Origin: Atriophallophorus winterbourni
Taxonomy: Eukaryota > Platyhelminthes > Trematoda > Plagiorchiida > Microphallidae
Assembly: GCA_013407085.1 (NCBI GenBank)
Contig: JACCGJ010008613.1
Span: 1 to 64,000, forward strand
Direction: 5' to 3'
Length of the DNA stretch: 64,000 nucleotides
Below the pieces are notes generated by a model. The model made no database searches. It was not told the DNA's origin and was given only the letters and a program-made list of their open reading frames with translations. Of the stretch, positions 12,301 through 22,049 are shown piece by piece; positions within the stretch are counted from its first letter, which is position 1, and each line of letters opens with the position of its first letter. The translations under genes and the position numbers were made by a program.

Positions 12301-13090
12301 CTATGACAAACGAAATTGGCCATTGGAGATATAATCTTTGTAACCATTTTCAAGGGGGTATCGTACTATTAAAATATAATGTAATGCCTAAATCTTGAAT
12401 ATTGTGGAATAAACCTTTTTACTCTTGTCCATCGTCCTAACACGGAATTAGCAAACATAAAATAAGATCAAAACGATCTGACTCACAACACCCGCTTGAC
12501 TATTATTTTGCGCACTGTGTTACTTACTCTCAAATACGTCACTTTCCCTCGAATAAGATCGTTCACCACAATCTCTGGTGAATCAGCGCTAATCGATTTC
12601 GCTTTCTCGTGTTTCGCTTGCTCCGCATACTGGATTCCGTCTTTCACACCCTGTTCCAGTTCATCCATCGTCACGAAGGCATCCTTGTCGGGGGGCAAAC
12701 TGCACAACCACGAGAACAACGCTTTGATTTTCTCAGCATCTGTCTTCAAGTTCCGGTTCTCGATAAGCGTCCAGTACAAGTCGGCCCAGGTAGCCGGTCT
12801 GGCTTCACCTTTAGCAATCTCACGAGCGAACTGATCGACAAGTTGTGGATTGTGTATGTCCCCTGGAGCGGCACGGTTTGCTCGAGCTTGAGCGACCATA
12901 TTGGTTTTCGAGGGTGACACATTGGCAGACGCTTGTGGAGGGATTGGGGTTGGTAGTTTGATTTTCGCTGGGGCTGGTTTCAATAGAACCAGCTTCGGAC
13001 GTTTTCGGACGGCGTCCGTTTCGGCTTGAAGATGATTGGTGGGTGGTTGGGCAGATGTGGTTGCACCTTTGACTGCAGAGATGGGAACAT
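69..13090 (-). CDS. Hillarin/KY-like transglutaminase-like protein, multi-exon, 5' end missing
   Basis: Eight minus-strand exons (12528-13090, 10414-10797, 10136-10324, 8221-8349, 7343-7579, 4534-4749, 2321-2749, 69-371) join with GT/AG borders, mostly GTAAGT donors, to about 816 residues ending in TAA at 69-71. The order of segments matches hillarin / kyphoscoliosis peptidase: a proline-rich N-terminus, a transglutaminase-like core (KIKALFSWLCS, then FESLCRYASIPC, then QHAWSAACVDGKWALFDSMW), and repeated beta-rich modules (SGAYKLTIYARKVGDP, SAGEYALEVYGAPA). Family members are cytoskeleton-associated (septin or filamin/Z-disc partners) and often lack peptidase activity. Here the His and Asp of the triad are visible (about residues 239 and 254 counted from the first exon shown). 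The position where active relatives have Cys reads RGKVTYLR, so catalysis is doubtful. All seven internal introns are phase 0. The first coding exon is not certain. Family assignment is from memory of conserved motifs, not a search. Confidence 0.85.
404..507 (+). repeat. Hammerhead-repeat copy H1 (partial unit)
   Basis: This partial copy of the ~230-bp repeat lies in the last hillarin-like intron, antisense to the gene. The core is intact in sequence: CTGATGA at 441-447, GGC/GCC stem II with loop AAACA, GAA at 461-463, ACCGGT at 464-469, then A. Stem I is damaged (CCGC against GTCG) although outer CTTAC and GTAAG remain. It ends about 507, after the ACACAATACATTAGT segment, and lacks the downstream hairpins. 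Confidence 0.65.
1190..1480 (+). repeat. Low-copy dispersed repeat R3 (copy 1)
   Basis: The segment CTCCGGAACAACACAAG...GATCACAATCGCCAACCCGCAATAATTC resembles the region at ~18690-18790 (CTCCGGCACAACACACGAG...CAATCACGAACCCGTAATAATTC). A GAGGGCTTGAA phrase also recurs at 18860. Boundaries and type are unknown; it has no convincing coding frame. Confidence 0.35.
1680..1792 (+). repeat. Dispersed SINE-like repeat, copy S1
   Basis: This ~110-bp block contains AAGCCTGATCCATGCAAAG, TGCCGCACAGTCAGAGACTG and CTAGACAGATA. It recurs at 8955-9065, 11153-11240 and 31885-31990 on the plus strand and at ~3960-4240 and ~19455-19695 on the minus strand. I see no RT frame and no clear tRNA A/B boxes, so SINE-like means only short, dispersed and non-coding. 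Confidence 0.7.
2321..2749 (-). CDS. Hillarin-like exon G
   Basis: 143 codons, phase 0 at both ends; acceptor CACACACAG, donor GTAAGTCGG. It starts VWQFLIDADTGVQLPTPV and has KLGLQTISHPDPLIHVP, resembling the hillarin segment that links the last modules. A charged, probably disordered Glu/Ser/Arg-rich stretch follows, then DLKIVLGKRKDDKLCIVAELVD, a likely beta-strand pair. Confidence 0.8.
3960..4240 (-). repeat. Dispersed SINE-like repeat, copy S2 (long form)
   Basis: A reverse-oriented copy of the S family inside a hillarin-like intron, with a longer 3' part shared only with 19455-19695. On the minus strand that part has TAGTGAG...CTCACTA arms around GTTTCAGCATGCAG, then a GCCGCACAGCAC segment and an ACATCCGTGT segment. 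The TAGTGAG/CTCACTA arms can form a 7-bp hairpin. Confidence 0.65.
4534..4749 (-). CDS. Hillarin-like exon F
   Basis: 72 codons in phase 0. The acceptor CATTCCCCACAG gives SVKLPRMTARLKSLLYEHT; a second AG 18 bp further in (CTTCCCAG) would shift the frame, so the first is chosen. The donor is GTAAGT. It encodes CVITSYLPSAGEYALEVYGAP, another copy of the xxPxxGxYxLxVYA module, and ends DTSYFL. Confidence 0.8.
7343..7579 (-). CDS. Hillarin-like exon E
   Basis: 79 codons in phase 0; acceptor TCTCTTTAG, donor GTAAGT. It begins LFTDVCEYRIEAKGAG, the family phrase that follows GDP of exon D. A Pro/Ser/Thr-rich linker follows, then CANGVFQVRFVAVDS. The linker has no recognisable domain and is probably a flexible spacer between modules. 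The longest open frame on this strand here is in a different, non-coding register. Confidence 0.8.
8221..8349 (-). CDS. Hillarin-like exon D
   Basis: 43 codons, phase 0 at both ends; acceptor CTCACAG, donor GTAAGTTG. It encodes GVKLSTFGMHEMSVAESL followed by FRFPKSGAYKLTIYARKVGDP. The phrase (F)RFPxxGxYKLTIYA is the repeated hillarin/KY C-terminal module. The exon is too short to be obvious as an open frame. Confidence 0.8.
8955..9065 (+). repeat. Dispersed SINE-like repeat, copy S3
   Basis: A forward copy of the S family in the intron between exons C and D: GAAATCACAAGCCTGATCCA, then GCCGCACAGTCAGAGACTAC and CCTAGACAGATATGA. It is close to consensus and looks relatively young. The 3' hairpin part seen in copy S2 is absent. 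Confidence 0.7.
10136..10324 (-). CDS. Hillarin-like exon C
   Basis: 63 codons, separated from exon B by an 89-bp intron, the only short one in the gene. The acceptor is AAACAG and the donor GTAAGC. It encodes FQNGVLLKPAFFTHGLGLFSH and ends in LKLEGHDEWIK, continuing the first beta-rich module after the transglutaminase-like core. Phase 0 on both sides. Confidence 0.82.
10414..10797 (-). CDS. Hillarin-like exon B (His/Asp part of transglutaminase-like domain)
   Basis: 128 codons, phase 0 at both ends, with the donor GTAAGT after 10414. It encodes AFESLCRYASIPCCTIKGLAK, then ITKIQHAWSAACVDGKWALFD with the conserved His and Asp, and ends at NNWQLLDPPLTLE, a hillarin-like segment after the core. 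The join to exon A (TYLR|AFESLC) matches family spacing, so the 1.73-kb intron between them probably contains no missing exon. Confidence 0.88.
11153..11240 (+). repeat. Dispersed SINE-like repeat, old copy
   Basis: A diverged copy: GAGCCTAGGACAAGAC, ACCGCACAATCATAAACTAC, then CATGCCTAATCAGATATAA align in order with the S consensus. It lies in the intron between exons A and B, just before the hammerhead-repeat array. Confidence 0.45.
11518..12025 (+). ncRNA. Tandem array of hammerhead-ribozyme repeats (about 2.3 units)
   Basis: Three successive copies, spaced 208 and 228 bp, lie antisense in a hillarin-like intron. The middle copy has the best core: CTGACGA at 11721-11727, stem II GGC/GCC with loop AAACA, GAA at 11741-11743, ACCGGT at 11744-11749, A at 11750, and stem I CCAC (11717-11720) with GTGG (11751-11754). 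The third copy has CTAATGA, a G-to-A change at an invariant core position, and a weak stem II. The first has lost its CTGATGA. Between cores lie further hairpins: AGAATCAC-TTT-GTGATTCT and GGTTCGT-TGT-ACGAACC (11845-11861). The palindromic ACCGGT would allow helix III to form between two units, as in dimeric hammerheads of animal retrozymes. Fold and homology are read by eye. Confidence 0.7.
12528..13090 (-). CDS. Hillarin-like exon A (N-terminal region and start of transglutaminase-like fold)
   Basis: The acceptor is TTTCATTTCAG before 13090 and the donor is GTAAGTA after 12528. The exon enters in phase 1 (first codon completed as xAT) and leaves in phase 0. It encodes a Pro/Ala/Lys-rich stretch (PAPAKIKLPTPIPPQ), then an acidic helical region with KIKALFSWLCSLPPDKD and MDELEQGVKDGIQYAEQ, ending DLIRGKVTYLR. 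This is the part preceding the catalytic Cys position in the family. Confidence 0.85.
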
Positions 13091-13311
13091 CTGAAATGAA
13101 ACAACGAAATGCATAACACCTTATGAAACTATCTCAGAGATCAACATTACGTAAAGGTATTGCTTATATAAGCCCATTAAGTGTTAATTACTATAATATA
13201 GGTATAAATACTCAGGAATGTGTGATATTCGATGTGGAAAAGCAAAAGAAATGTGGAAACAGTTTGTTTTATCAAGGCCTTCGCATTTCGCAAGCTAGCA
13301 AAAGTAAACAA
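13091..13311. other. Intron or 5' flank, no feature seen
   Basis: AT-rich sequence between the exon A acceptor and the microsatellite. Nothing is recognised apart from the pyrimidine tract of the acceptor. Confidence 0.5.
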
Positions 13312-13570
<259 letters not shown>

Positions 13571-13960
13571 TAGAGATGATAAAAGCCAGAATGTGATTAC
13601 ACGTGTCCGATAACACTGGCTTAATAACCCAAAATTAACCGTATACAATTTTGTCTCATCAACATGCACTTAGATACTCGTCACTTTGTCACTACATTAC
13701 ATAATTTTAACCTGAAGAAATCTAAATTAGGATATGTGGTTAGCTAAGACTGGATCATGAAGTGGTTGTATTTGAACATTATTCTGCTTTTTTAAAAACT
13801 AAGCTAAAGTTCCTTAGTTGTTTGTTCTGTGCACACGCACAGAACTAACAAATGCTCGAAAGCTGCTCCCGATACAACAACAAAGACGGCTCATGTATCA
13901 AGGTCATCCACGTCGACGAGGGAGGAAATTTCTTCGTGAAGTTAATCCGGACATTCATAC

Positions 13961-14054
13961 CTCCCCTGAAGCCATGTCGATCAGGAAGCAATTTGTAAAC
14001 TGCCTCTCCGATGGCATCGCCCCAGGGTAAAGTTGTCTTTTTCCCTGTCTTCAT
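13961..14054 (-). CDS. Candidate first coding exon of the hillarin-like gene (speculative)
   Basis: On the minus strand an ATG at 14054 opens a 94-bp stretch (begins MKTGKKTTLPWGDAIG, ends RHGFRG) to a GGAG|GTATGA donor. It leaves in phase 1, which is what exon A needs, and the joined codon would be GAT (Asp). The frame stays open to 13845, and the plus strand also has an open frame (MLESCSRYNNKDG...) across the same higher-GC patch, so strand and role are unsettled. I recognise no homologue. Confidence 0.28.
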
Positions 14055-14109
14055 TTTTTGACTTACTACAACGACTATCAATATTGTGAGATTCGGGAGT
14101 TTCGGCATG

Positions 14110-16085
14110 AGAATGGGTCAGGTCCCAATTTTAAGGCCTGACAAATCACATCCAAATTTTCAACCGTGAGCAACACACGAGTCAACGCACTGATGGCTAT
14201 TGGCAACCGTTAGTAGATGCCTCGAAATCGCTTGCAGTGGCGATCGTGGTGTGATCACTTCATCGACGTGGTTGAGGAAACGTGTGCGCTTTGCAAGTGG
14301 AATTGATACATTGGGGTGTAGAATTATTCGTCCGATTCTTAGACAGTCTCGCATGGGTGTCAACATCTCCTGCTTTGTATAATTGCAGTGAAATCGGAAC
14401 GCCAAAATTATAGTTGAACATGGATAAAATGATTGATTAAATGACTCAAAGTGTGGTTCCAATGTCACCCTTGAGAAAATGACCGATTATGCCTTGTGTG
14501 TGCGGAACAACACAATACATCAATCAATCAATAAATGACTGCCATTTTGTTCAGTTTGAATAATGCAATAACGAGTAAGTAGGTGGGCGCATCACCTAGA
14601 TAAATGACATGTGAAACAAATGCTGCATCGACAAAATTAGAGCGAGTTTAAATTAGCTTGACCGCTTGACGATTACACCTAATTGCTTTGCCGTCGTCAG
14701 CTGTCAACCTACAACATGGATTCATATAATTGTGAACAAATACATGAAAAGAACTGGCAAGGTGATCGCAGAGAAGTAAATGAATATTCATATTTTTCTC
14801 CTTGAAGATCACGAGGGAAGCTGGAGACTGGCTCCACTTTCATTAGCGCGATGATCACGAGTGAAATGATGAATTAGACTGTCGCAGATATTTCTTAGGC
14901 TACTGCAGGCAGCGATTTTACTGGAGATGTAGGGGTATGTATCCCCGAGAGATTTGAATCAGGACCATCTCACACACAAGTTTAACGCAGCCCAGAGTAG
15001 TGAGATTGCTATCATACTGAAGCATATTAAAGGATGATAGAAAGATTAATGCACTGGGCTATGGGCGGCGACAACAGGGAAGTAAGCATCAGCAGCAAAC
15101 TATAAAAGTAATCATCTGAACAAGAAACCCCCGAGAGCCCCCAATCTTTGCTTTTAGCCAAAACATCTTATAGTACTTGATATCATGTTTCATAAATGAT
15201 TAGAGAAAAGCAACAAGAATATTCAACATCACTTGAATCAGAATAACAATATCACGTGAAAGTGATTCGCTTTATTAATGTTGGACATAGACGAGATTCA
15301 TTTCCGATTCCGCTAGAATATGTTACTGGTGGTTAATCGATTTTTTTCTGTTACACGTGGTGTAAAAACACTTGTTCATTCGGAAGGTTTGAAAGATGCA
15401 ACGCAATGCGAATGAGCCGCGAATTTGTCGAGTCGTCAGTTTTGCACATCTCTCGCGCAGTTACGTGGCGCAGTTTGTTTCGATTCGCAAATTGCGCAAC
15501 CGGCGAAATTTGCGATTTGATAATATCTCGTGACGCAATCGGAGAACGAGCTATCGGTTACGAGAGAACAACTGGTCGAACTTCGGAAACGAAGGTACTA
15601 CAAATTTCTAGACGATTCCTCGAGAATGAAATTTATTGATCGAAACTAAGCCTGGTAGGAGGATCTGAGGCAAACTGAACGTAGTCCATATCTCGAGGTC
15701 TAAACCCAGAAGCTAAGTGACGGAAAATGTGATTTCAACGTATTCTTAAACACTGACTGAATAATGAAATGCTGTATGTGATTAGTGGGTATTGGGATTT
15801 GCAGCATGGAATCCCGTGATGAGAGTGATGCGGGCTAATTAATCTTGAATGCCTTTGAGCCAATGTGTTACAGACGCTTCAAGAAAGACTTCGTAGAGGT
15901 CTCACTGTAAGTTTGTCGAGAAAAAAGTAGCCCAATGATGGCTTGTGATGATTCAGAAGTTCATGCGTTGTTACAAACTTTATCAGCACACACCAATATG
16001 GATTTCATGCTGTTTCTACTCACGAGGAAACCACAGTACGCTCAGCTTCCGCGAGCCCTGGTTATTGAAGGAATGTGACATAAAT
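14110..16085. other. Non-coding region
   Basis: About 2 kb of AT-rich DNA. Short open frames such as 15406-15639 have no recognised motif or clear splice context. The patch 15400-15640 is slightly CpG-richer than its flanks, but I see no function for it. Confidence 0.5.
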
Positions 16086-16089
16086 TAAC

Positions 16090-16740
16090 ATGCTATATTT
16101 ATTGTGCTGTCAATCGCTCGATTACATTGCACCCTCGAATGAAACCACACGCATGGTTCCAAAGGTTGTCATAGCCGGGGGTGGCAGTGGGGATAAGCTC
16201 CCACTGGTCCCATATGGCATGCGTCTCAAATAGCCTCTGACAACCAAGTCCAGCTTCTGGCCTGCACGAGTGACTCCCCGAGCCCGGCGGAACTGCTTCT
16301 AACAACAGGGGGAGGTGCGAGGGCGAGTGACGGGCGCCTGAAAACCAGTTTGCTTCGGGCAGATGTAGCTCGTTAGCCTGAGAGGGCATTTCATCTAAGG
16401 GAAGGAAAACCCTGATTTTACATCTCCGCTGCCTTACGGGATACCCGATCACGGAAACGTCTTCGGGAGAAAACCCTGAGGAAAAATCTGAAACAGAGTC
16501 TGGCAGACGGTTAGTTGGTGCACACTACTTCTTTCTGGCAGCTCCCTGCTGCCTTGCAGGTCGCACTTGGTTGTGCAAAGGCTAGAGAAGCTGACTCGAA
16601 CAAACGCCGAGTGGTGCTGGGGACGCTGCTTTGTACCCAAATTCCCAAGAATCTTCATTGAAGCCGACTCATCCTCCAGGAGGAGGTAGTCGCACAAAAC
16701 AAACCAGCAAACAAACATGGTTTGACTAAATTGATCTTAC
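16090..16740 (-). other. GC-rich island of unknown nature, possibly a retroelement 5' region
   Basis: About 650 bp clearly richer in G+C than its flanks, with sharp edges and no long frame. On the minus strand it reads through phrases such as GGACCAGTGGGAGCTTATCC and CCACCCCCGGCTATGACAAC. Patches of frame exist on the minus strand (16099-16452, 16449-16718) but overlap out of register. It could be a 5' UTR of an RTE- or LTR-type element, a processed pseudogene remnant or a CpG-island promoter. I cannot decide. Confidence 0.3.
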
Positions 16741-17539
16741 ATGCATACGCATCAGTCTCAGAACTGGTTCCTTGCCATCCTCATTCATCAGGCAGGAAAA
16801 TAAGACGATTTTGTTCCACAGTGCAGGAGCACTTGATAAAAATGAACGTTGAAGCTGCTTCTGGGTAAGAGTTGCACTAACAACTCATTTCAAGCATATG
16901 TCCGTACAACAAGCACACTTCACACATTACTCCACGAATAATACAACCTGTAAACTTGAGTCACACAAACATTATTGCCACGTGATTTGGAGCATGATCA
17001 ACCCGGCGCGAAGGACACGTGAGTTAGACCACGTGATTTATGATAATAGTCGAAATAATCGATTCGAAAACAAGACAATGTCTAATGATATCGAACAGGA
17101 CATGCTTGAATTTCGAAAGTTGTGGTGAAGTGTTGAAGTGATGTTTGACCCACAGCTCACGCTATAAATTATCACCGTAGCTGCCGTAAATAAAGTATTG
17201 CAAACGGCAGAGCACCTGCAAAGTTTAGCGGGCGTCCAATATACTGCATCGCTTTCCTAAGCATGTGAATTTGATCAAGTTCGTGTATGTATGATTCACG
17301 TACAAAGCGTGGTTAAACTCGGTCAATCAGTAAAGACAAGGTGAAATATGATAAGCGCTTTTCCACAGCAGACACCCATAGTGGTTATTCTGAACCAAAG
17401 CGTGATGACTCCCTAAGAACTCTGGTGCGTAGGTTGGTAGAAAGGTATCGAAGTAGAATCGATGTTACGATCGGATGATTTAATACGCAAATGCCAACTG
17501 GTTGAACGGTGATAAAAATAGGCGTTCTTTTTGAAAGCC

Positions 17540-18530
17540 ACAATCAATGGATCAGAGATGTTGTTGGCCTCCTTCGGTCGATGTCGACCATGGATGTACA
17601 TCACAATCGCGTGAAGGTTCATGTTCTGCAGCTTTTGGAATGACTAAACAGTCCGATTCGGGAGGAACAATCTCTCCTGCAGCGCTGGCAAAGATAGCCA
17701 GAATTCGGTTGTATTGCATCAGTTGCACGCCGGCGGCGTGATCTGCGTTCAGCAGCCAAGAGCCATCGTCACTCCCGCTTGCAACGACGCCTTTACAAAC
17801 ACAAGGCCTCCAATGTGAGCGGTTCAAAGCAAGTTCTCCCAAATCGCCGTCAATGTGAAGAGCTTATCATATCTCTTTTGCAAACGTCTTGTACCGCAGT
17901 GCGTTGCCCCAATGTCGAACTTCCTAATTGCAAAATCAACAATAGAGGTAATCTTTCGAATAAGAGCCATTTTCCAGTCTGTAGAGCATGACCATCCACC
18001 GCCAGGCGGCGCTGTCGTTCAAATAGGGTGAACAAGCTCTGTAGACGAGCTTTTGAAAGCACTTCAGTATTAGTCACTCTGTCCATCCACGATACGTTCA
18101 AGATATGACGGATGCTTCTTAGATGGAAAGCATTCAGCTTTCGTTCGTGTCTTGCGTGGGTGGTCCGGGTTTCACTGCCGTACAGTAAAGCATTTAGTAC
18201 GCACGCGCTGTATACCATCATCGTTGTCTTTACAGTCAGCTTGCGGTTACCCCAAACACGAGAGTTCAATCGGGACAAAATGACAGCTGCTCTGCCAATC
18301 CGCTTATCAATCTCCGTGTCTAGCGAGAGGTTATCCGCAATGGTTGCACCAAGGTATGTGAACTGATGTACTGATTCAAGCTGATAGTTTCCAACAGTTA
18401 TGATGGGAGGCGATACAGTCCCTTGACCAAGGACTTTGGTCTTGTTCATGCTGAGATCAGAGATAGATGCTGTTAGGAGCGAAAACACAAATTCTACAGA
18501 CTCCAACATTGTCATCTAAAGCCTGGGCTC
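17540..18530 (-). mobile_element. RTE-like non-LTR retrotransposon, 3' half with shifted frame
   Basis: The minus-strand frame 18515-17850 gives the C-terminal half of an RTE-type ORF2: KTKVLGQ, HQFTYLGATIADN, IDKRIGRAAVILSRLN, ALLYGSETRTTHARHERKLN, FHLRSIRHILNVSWMDRVTN and VCKRDM. A one-base shift near 17850 moves to the next frame, which continues DLGELALNRSHWRPCV, the usual end of this ORF. About 80 more residues (SAAGEIVPPESDCLV) follow to the 3' end at about 17545, near GGAGGCCAAC. The RT active site and endonuclease are absent, so the copy is 5'-truncated and dead. Confidence 0.85.
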
Positions 18531-18539
18531 GTACTTCAG

Positions 18540-19450
18540 TTGAGGCCCGCGACTGTCTGATGGATGGCCAAACAAACCTTACTTGTTACCCTATTCGTCC
18601 AAACAATAAAATTGCGATTAATCGGACTCCTGCGCAATAAGGCGAGATATCATTTGGTGGAGTTGCGAATTGCATTAGCGATCAGAGTGTTAATCACTCA
18701 ACACTCCGGCACAACACACGAGCACGAAGCACCGATACGACCAACCACGACAATCACGAACCCGTAATAATTCGGATTTCAGAAGGATTACATATTAGAC
18801 AAAGTCAGTCGCTAGTGAAGACGCGAGATTCGTCAAGGGAGGCCAAACGAGCACTGTGTCCGGAGGGCTTGAACCGGTGTTAATCACTCAACCCTCCGGC
18901 ACGCGATCGATTGACAAATCAGATCGAAGTAACAAGCGGGACAACCGTGTTTCAGGTCAGTGTTGTGATTACATGATACACCAATATAAGATAGACATGC
19001 GTATGTTGTTCGTCATAAAAGCGTTTAACCAATTGGCGTACTCTCGATGTTGTGGAATTTGTGGATGAATGTGATTAGAGTTGGAATGATTGACCGCAGG
19101 AATGAATTGAGAGACAATCATCAAATGGCTGCGAAACACTGTGTGTGTGCCAGTGATGTGGATAATGATGGACAGATGACCCGAAAAGTGGTGATAAGAG
19201 GACAGATGTAAGCAATCTTCTACAAGCTAACCGATGACTTGAGATGTTGGCATAATGAGTCTGAATTCGATCGATAATACGAAGCAGTTGTGTGATTCAA
19301 CGAAAGCAATAAACGTTCTGTCCGAAAACATACACTTTTTTCACCCCTGCTATATTAAGGGTGCTGTTCCAACTGTAACCACAAGACTCAAGCAATGGGT
19401 TGTGTGAATTTTCAGTTCTATACACCTTAGCTTTCCAACTTCTCTTGTTC
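18540..19450. repeat. Non-coding stretch with an internal 25-bp duplication and repeat R3 copy 2
   Basis: GTGTTAATCACTCAAC followed by (A/C)CTCCGGCAC occurs at ~18688-18713 and again at ~18878-18903. The region 18690-18790 resembles 1190-1300. No protein-coding content was recognised. Confidence 0.4.
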
Positions 19451-19454
19451 CTGG

Positions 19455-19695
19455 GTAAGTGACAACACACACGGATGTGCATCAAGCACGGATGTGAAAT
19501 CGTGCAGTACTTCGTGCTGTGCGGCCACAGGTAGTGAGCTGCATGCTGAAACAGGCTGAAGTCTCACTACCATTTCCTGTTATCTTCCTCATATCTGTCT
19601 AGGCCAGGGCAACCTGGCAGTATTTTAGCCCAAGTGCAGTCTCTGGCTATGCGGCAATTTGCCTGAATCAGGCTTGTGCTTTCATTCATTCATTC
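19455..19695 (-). repeat. Dispersed SINE-like repeat, copy S4 (long form)
   Basis: A reverse copy that includes the 3' hairpin module TAGTGAG...CTCACTA shared with copy S2. It ends at (CATT)3 around 19684-19697, a short tandem tail at the side where the family's 5' motif sits. Confidence 0.65.
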
Positions 19696-20599
19696 AGGTG
19701 ACAGCAAGAATATGTGATCTACAAATCCAAGACTATCAAACTGCAAACTATTTAAAGCCATTAATTAAAGTGCTGCTTTCAAATGTTAATCGGACTAACA
19801 GTCAATGTCAACATTCTTGACGTTTAACCGATAATTAAAAAAAACAAGAAGAAATTAACGCACCTTTATTTCCTTCATCTTGCTGCCGGACAACTATTTC
19901 TACCTTTTGCTTTTTGAACAAACGTTTTGAACCGCTTCTCTTCACGTTTTCATCGGGCTGAAACATGTAGCAAAACGGTATTGAATGAGTGGGCACTCAA
20001 ATTTGTGCAGAAAGTTGGAGCTGAATCACGCGATAATGAAACGAAACCAGGTTTGTGTTCAGAATATTGTCAAAACTGTTATCGAGGTCATCACGATGGT
20101 GTCAGTGTGACATTGATTGTTGGTCGTCAGATTGATACGGGTAGATTTTAGCATTGTAGATTTGAGATCTAGCTAATATTCTCAAACAAGTATATACGAT
20201 TCTGCCTCACGCTGAATATGAATGCTGAGATGTCTGATGTTTAATTCAGGCGCGTTGAGACTGTGTTGGGAAACAGACTGCGGGATATACTCAGAACTCA
20301 GAAACTTCAAGGTATAAAAAGCAATCAGCTTAACGGGATGACAAGGTATAGGGACAGTTAAGCAGCACATAGTTTGAGGTATTAATCGTGCGTCGAATTG
20401 AAAACCGCAATAGATTCGATTGTATGATTTTTATATAAATAGTTTCAAGTAAAACAGATTCCAGCAGCGAAAACATCACGAAGGCTATAGTTGAGAGTGT
20501 GAGATGGCCCATGATTCGAATGTTTGCGGGTTAGAAAAAGTTTGACGAGGTTTAGTAAGTGATTGGGAGGGCGATTTCCGGAGTGAATAATTTAAAAGG

Positions 20600-21070
20600 T
20601 CATCGTAGACCAACGTTGAGTAATATCTCATAGTTTGGACATTCTCTTTTGGAAGGGCAAACTCTTGTCAGATTCGATCAACTTTGTTGCATGACAATGA
20701 GATCTCTTGAGGAGTTCAATATCGTTCCGCAAACATGGTACCCAGGCTAGGTTTGAATACTCTATTACATGACGCACACATGTATCCGGGCTAAGGTTTC
20801 GGGCGTCAAACTCTTGAATATCCTTTCAACGGACCTAATATATGGTGGCCCAGGTTGAGATTACATGAAACCCAGACACCGACATCTTTTTCATTGTTAT
20901 TTCAGACCAGAACTTTCAGGCTAATGTGATAAGTGTGACGCGAGATTTGCATGGACGCAACATTTCAGATTTTTCAAGATTAAAGGGTAAATCATTTGTT
21001 TGTGACGGATGGTATAAAGTTCAACATCACACATCCTGCGTTTCGAATCCCGCAAATGTTGTACACTTGG
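20600..21070 (-). mobile_element. CR1-like fragment, strongly decayed
   Basis: Minus-strand translation recovers, with stops and shifts, the CR1 ORF2 tail in order: a KDVGVW-like phrase, ERIFKSLTPETLARI, YSNLAWVPCLRNDIELLKR, HATKLIESDKSLP. It aligns with residues of the 53.3-kb copy after the RT domain. A short internal gap removes part of the thumb. Confidence 0.6.
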
Positions 21071-21599
21071 GAATATAGGCCGAACTCTTAGTTCTTGCCA
21101 TACCCAAGAATATCAAGGATGTTGAAAGTACTCTGACGAATAATTGTGGCATACCAGCATCCTCTCAATTTGATGAACGGATATCACAGGCGTCTTAACG
21201 TGTCAGTACGATCAAAGATAAGCTTAATAAGAAGGACAAAGATAATGTACGCTTCGTCGCCACATATAGAACGGACCACCCGGTTGCTTTATGTTAGTAG
21301 ATATAAAAACAAATCTGATTAAGCTGAACAATTCTACAAGGAAAATTAATACATTCGTAAAGAAAAATATGCTCATTTAGGACCTGAGTTCGAATTATCC
21401 AATAATGCTGACGCAGACTGTGTGACCCATTTTGATGCACTGCTCTAAATGCACATAATTTAAGAAACGTTTCTAATCCTTAAGATTTTCACTGGATATG
21501 TTATACAAACTTCGTACTATTTGAGTGCACGTTGAAGACGGTAATATATATTAAGTTGAGATGGTGTAACAGTGCTGACATCTAAAACGTTGAAAGAGG

Positions 21600-22040
21600 T
21601 TCCGGGTGTTGACCGCACCCGTGTTATCATTGGAAGTAAATTGTGCATGGAGTGATTTGTACTTAATGAGGATCACCGACCAGATAATATATACAGAATT
21701 CGAACTGCCAACAACATTCAATGTCGCAGTTGTATGCTGGATATCCCACACTTCAGCCAGAACTGTAGCAGATAATTTTATCAAGTGCATGAGTGTTTTG
21801 TCCGGAATTCGCTACATGCCAATGTGGTAAACTCCACTAGTTTAGCTTTAGTCAAAGCGAAACTTGACGATTACATGCAAGCTAACGTTGGCATTTCCCC
21901 TACATATTGACAATACATTTCATGGGGACCAATTCATAATATTTATACCTATATATTTTTGTATCTATAGTTCAACGCTGTGGTCATTCTTCAGCCAGAA
22001 CTTTTTAATCTGGAATCTTGAACTTGAAGGAGTTTTCAAC
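21600..22040 (+). mobile_element. CR1-like 3' end fragment
   Basis: It matches the last ~350 bp of the 47.4-48.4 kb copy: TTCGAACTGCCAACA..., the AAACTTGACGATTA segment, then a 3' UTR ending AATCTGGAATCTTGAACTTGA. The ORF2 frame is broken. The 5' side ends in unrelated sequence. Confidence 0.6.
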
Positions 22041-22049
22041 CGGTCAAGT

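Noticed and set aside
17850..18515. Host gene similar to craniofacial development protein 2
   Set aside because: Such database names are mis-annotated RTE retrotransposons; motifs here are RTE ORF2.
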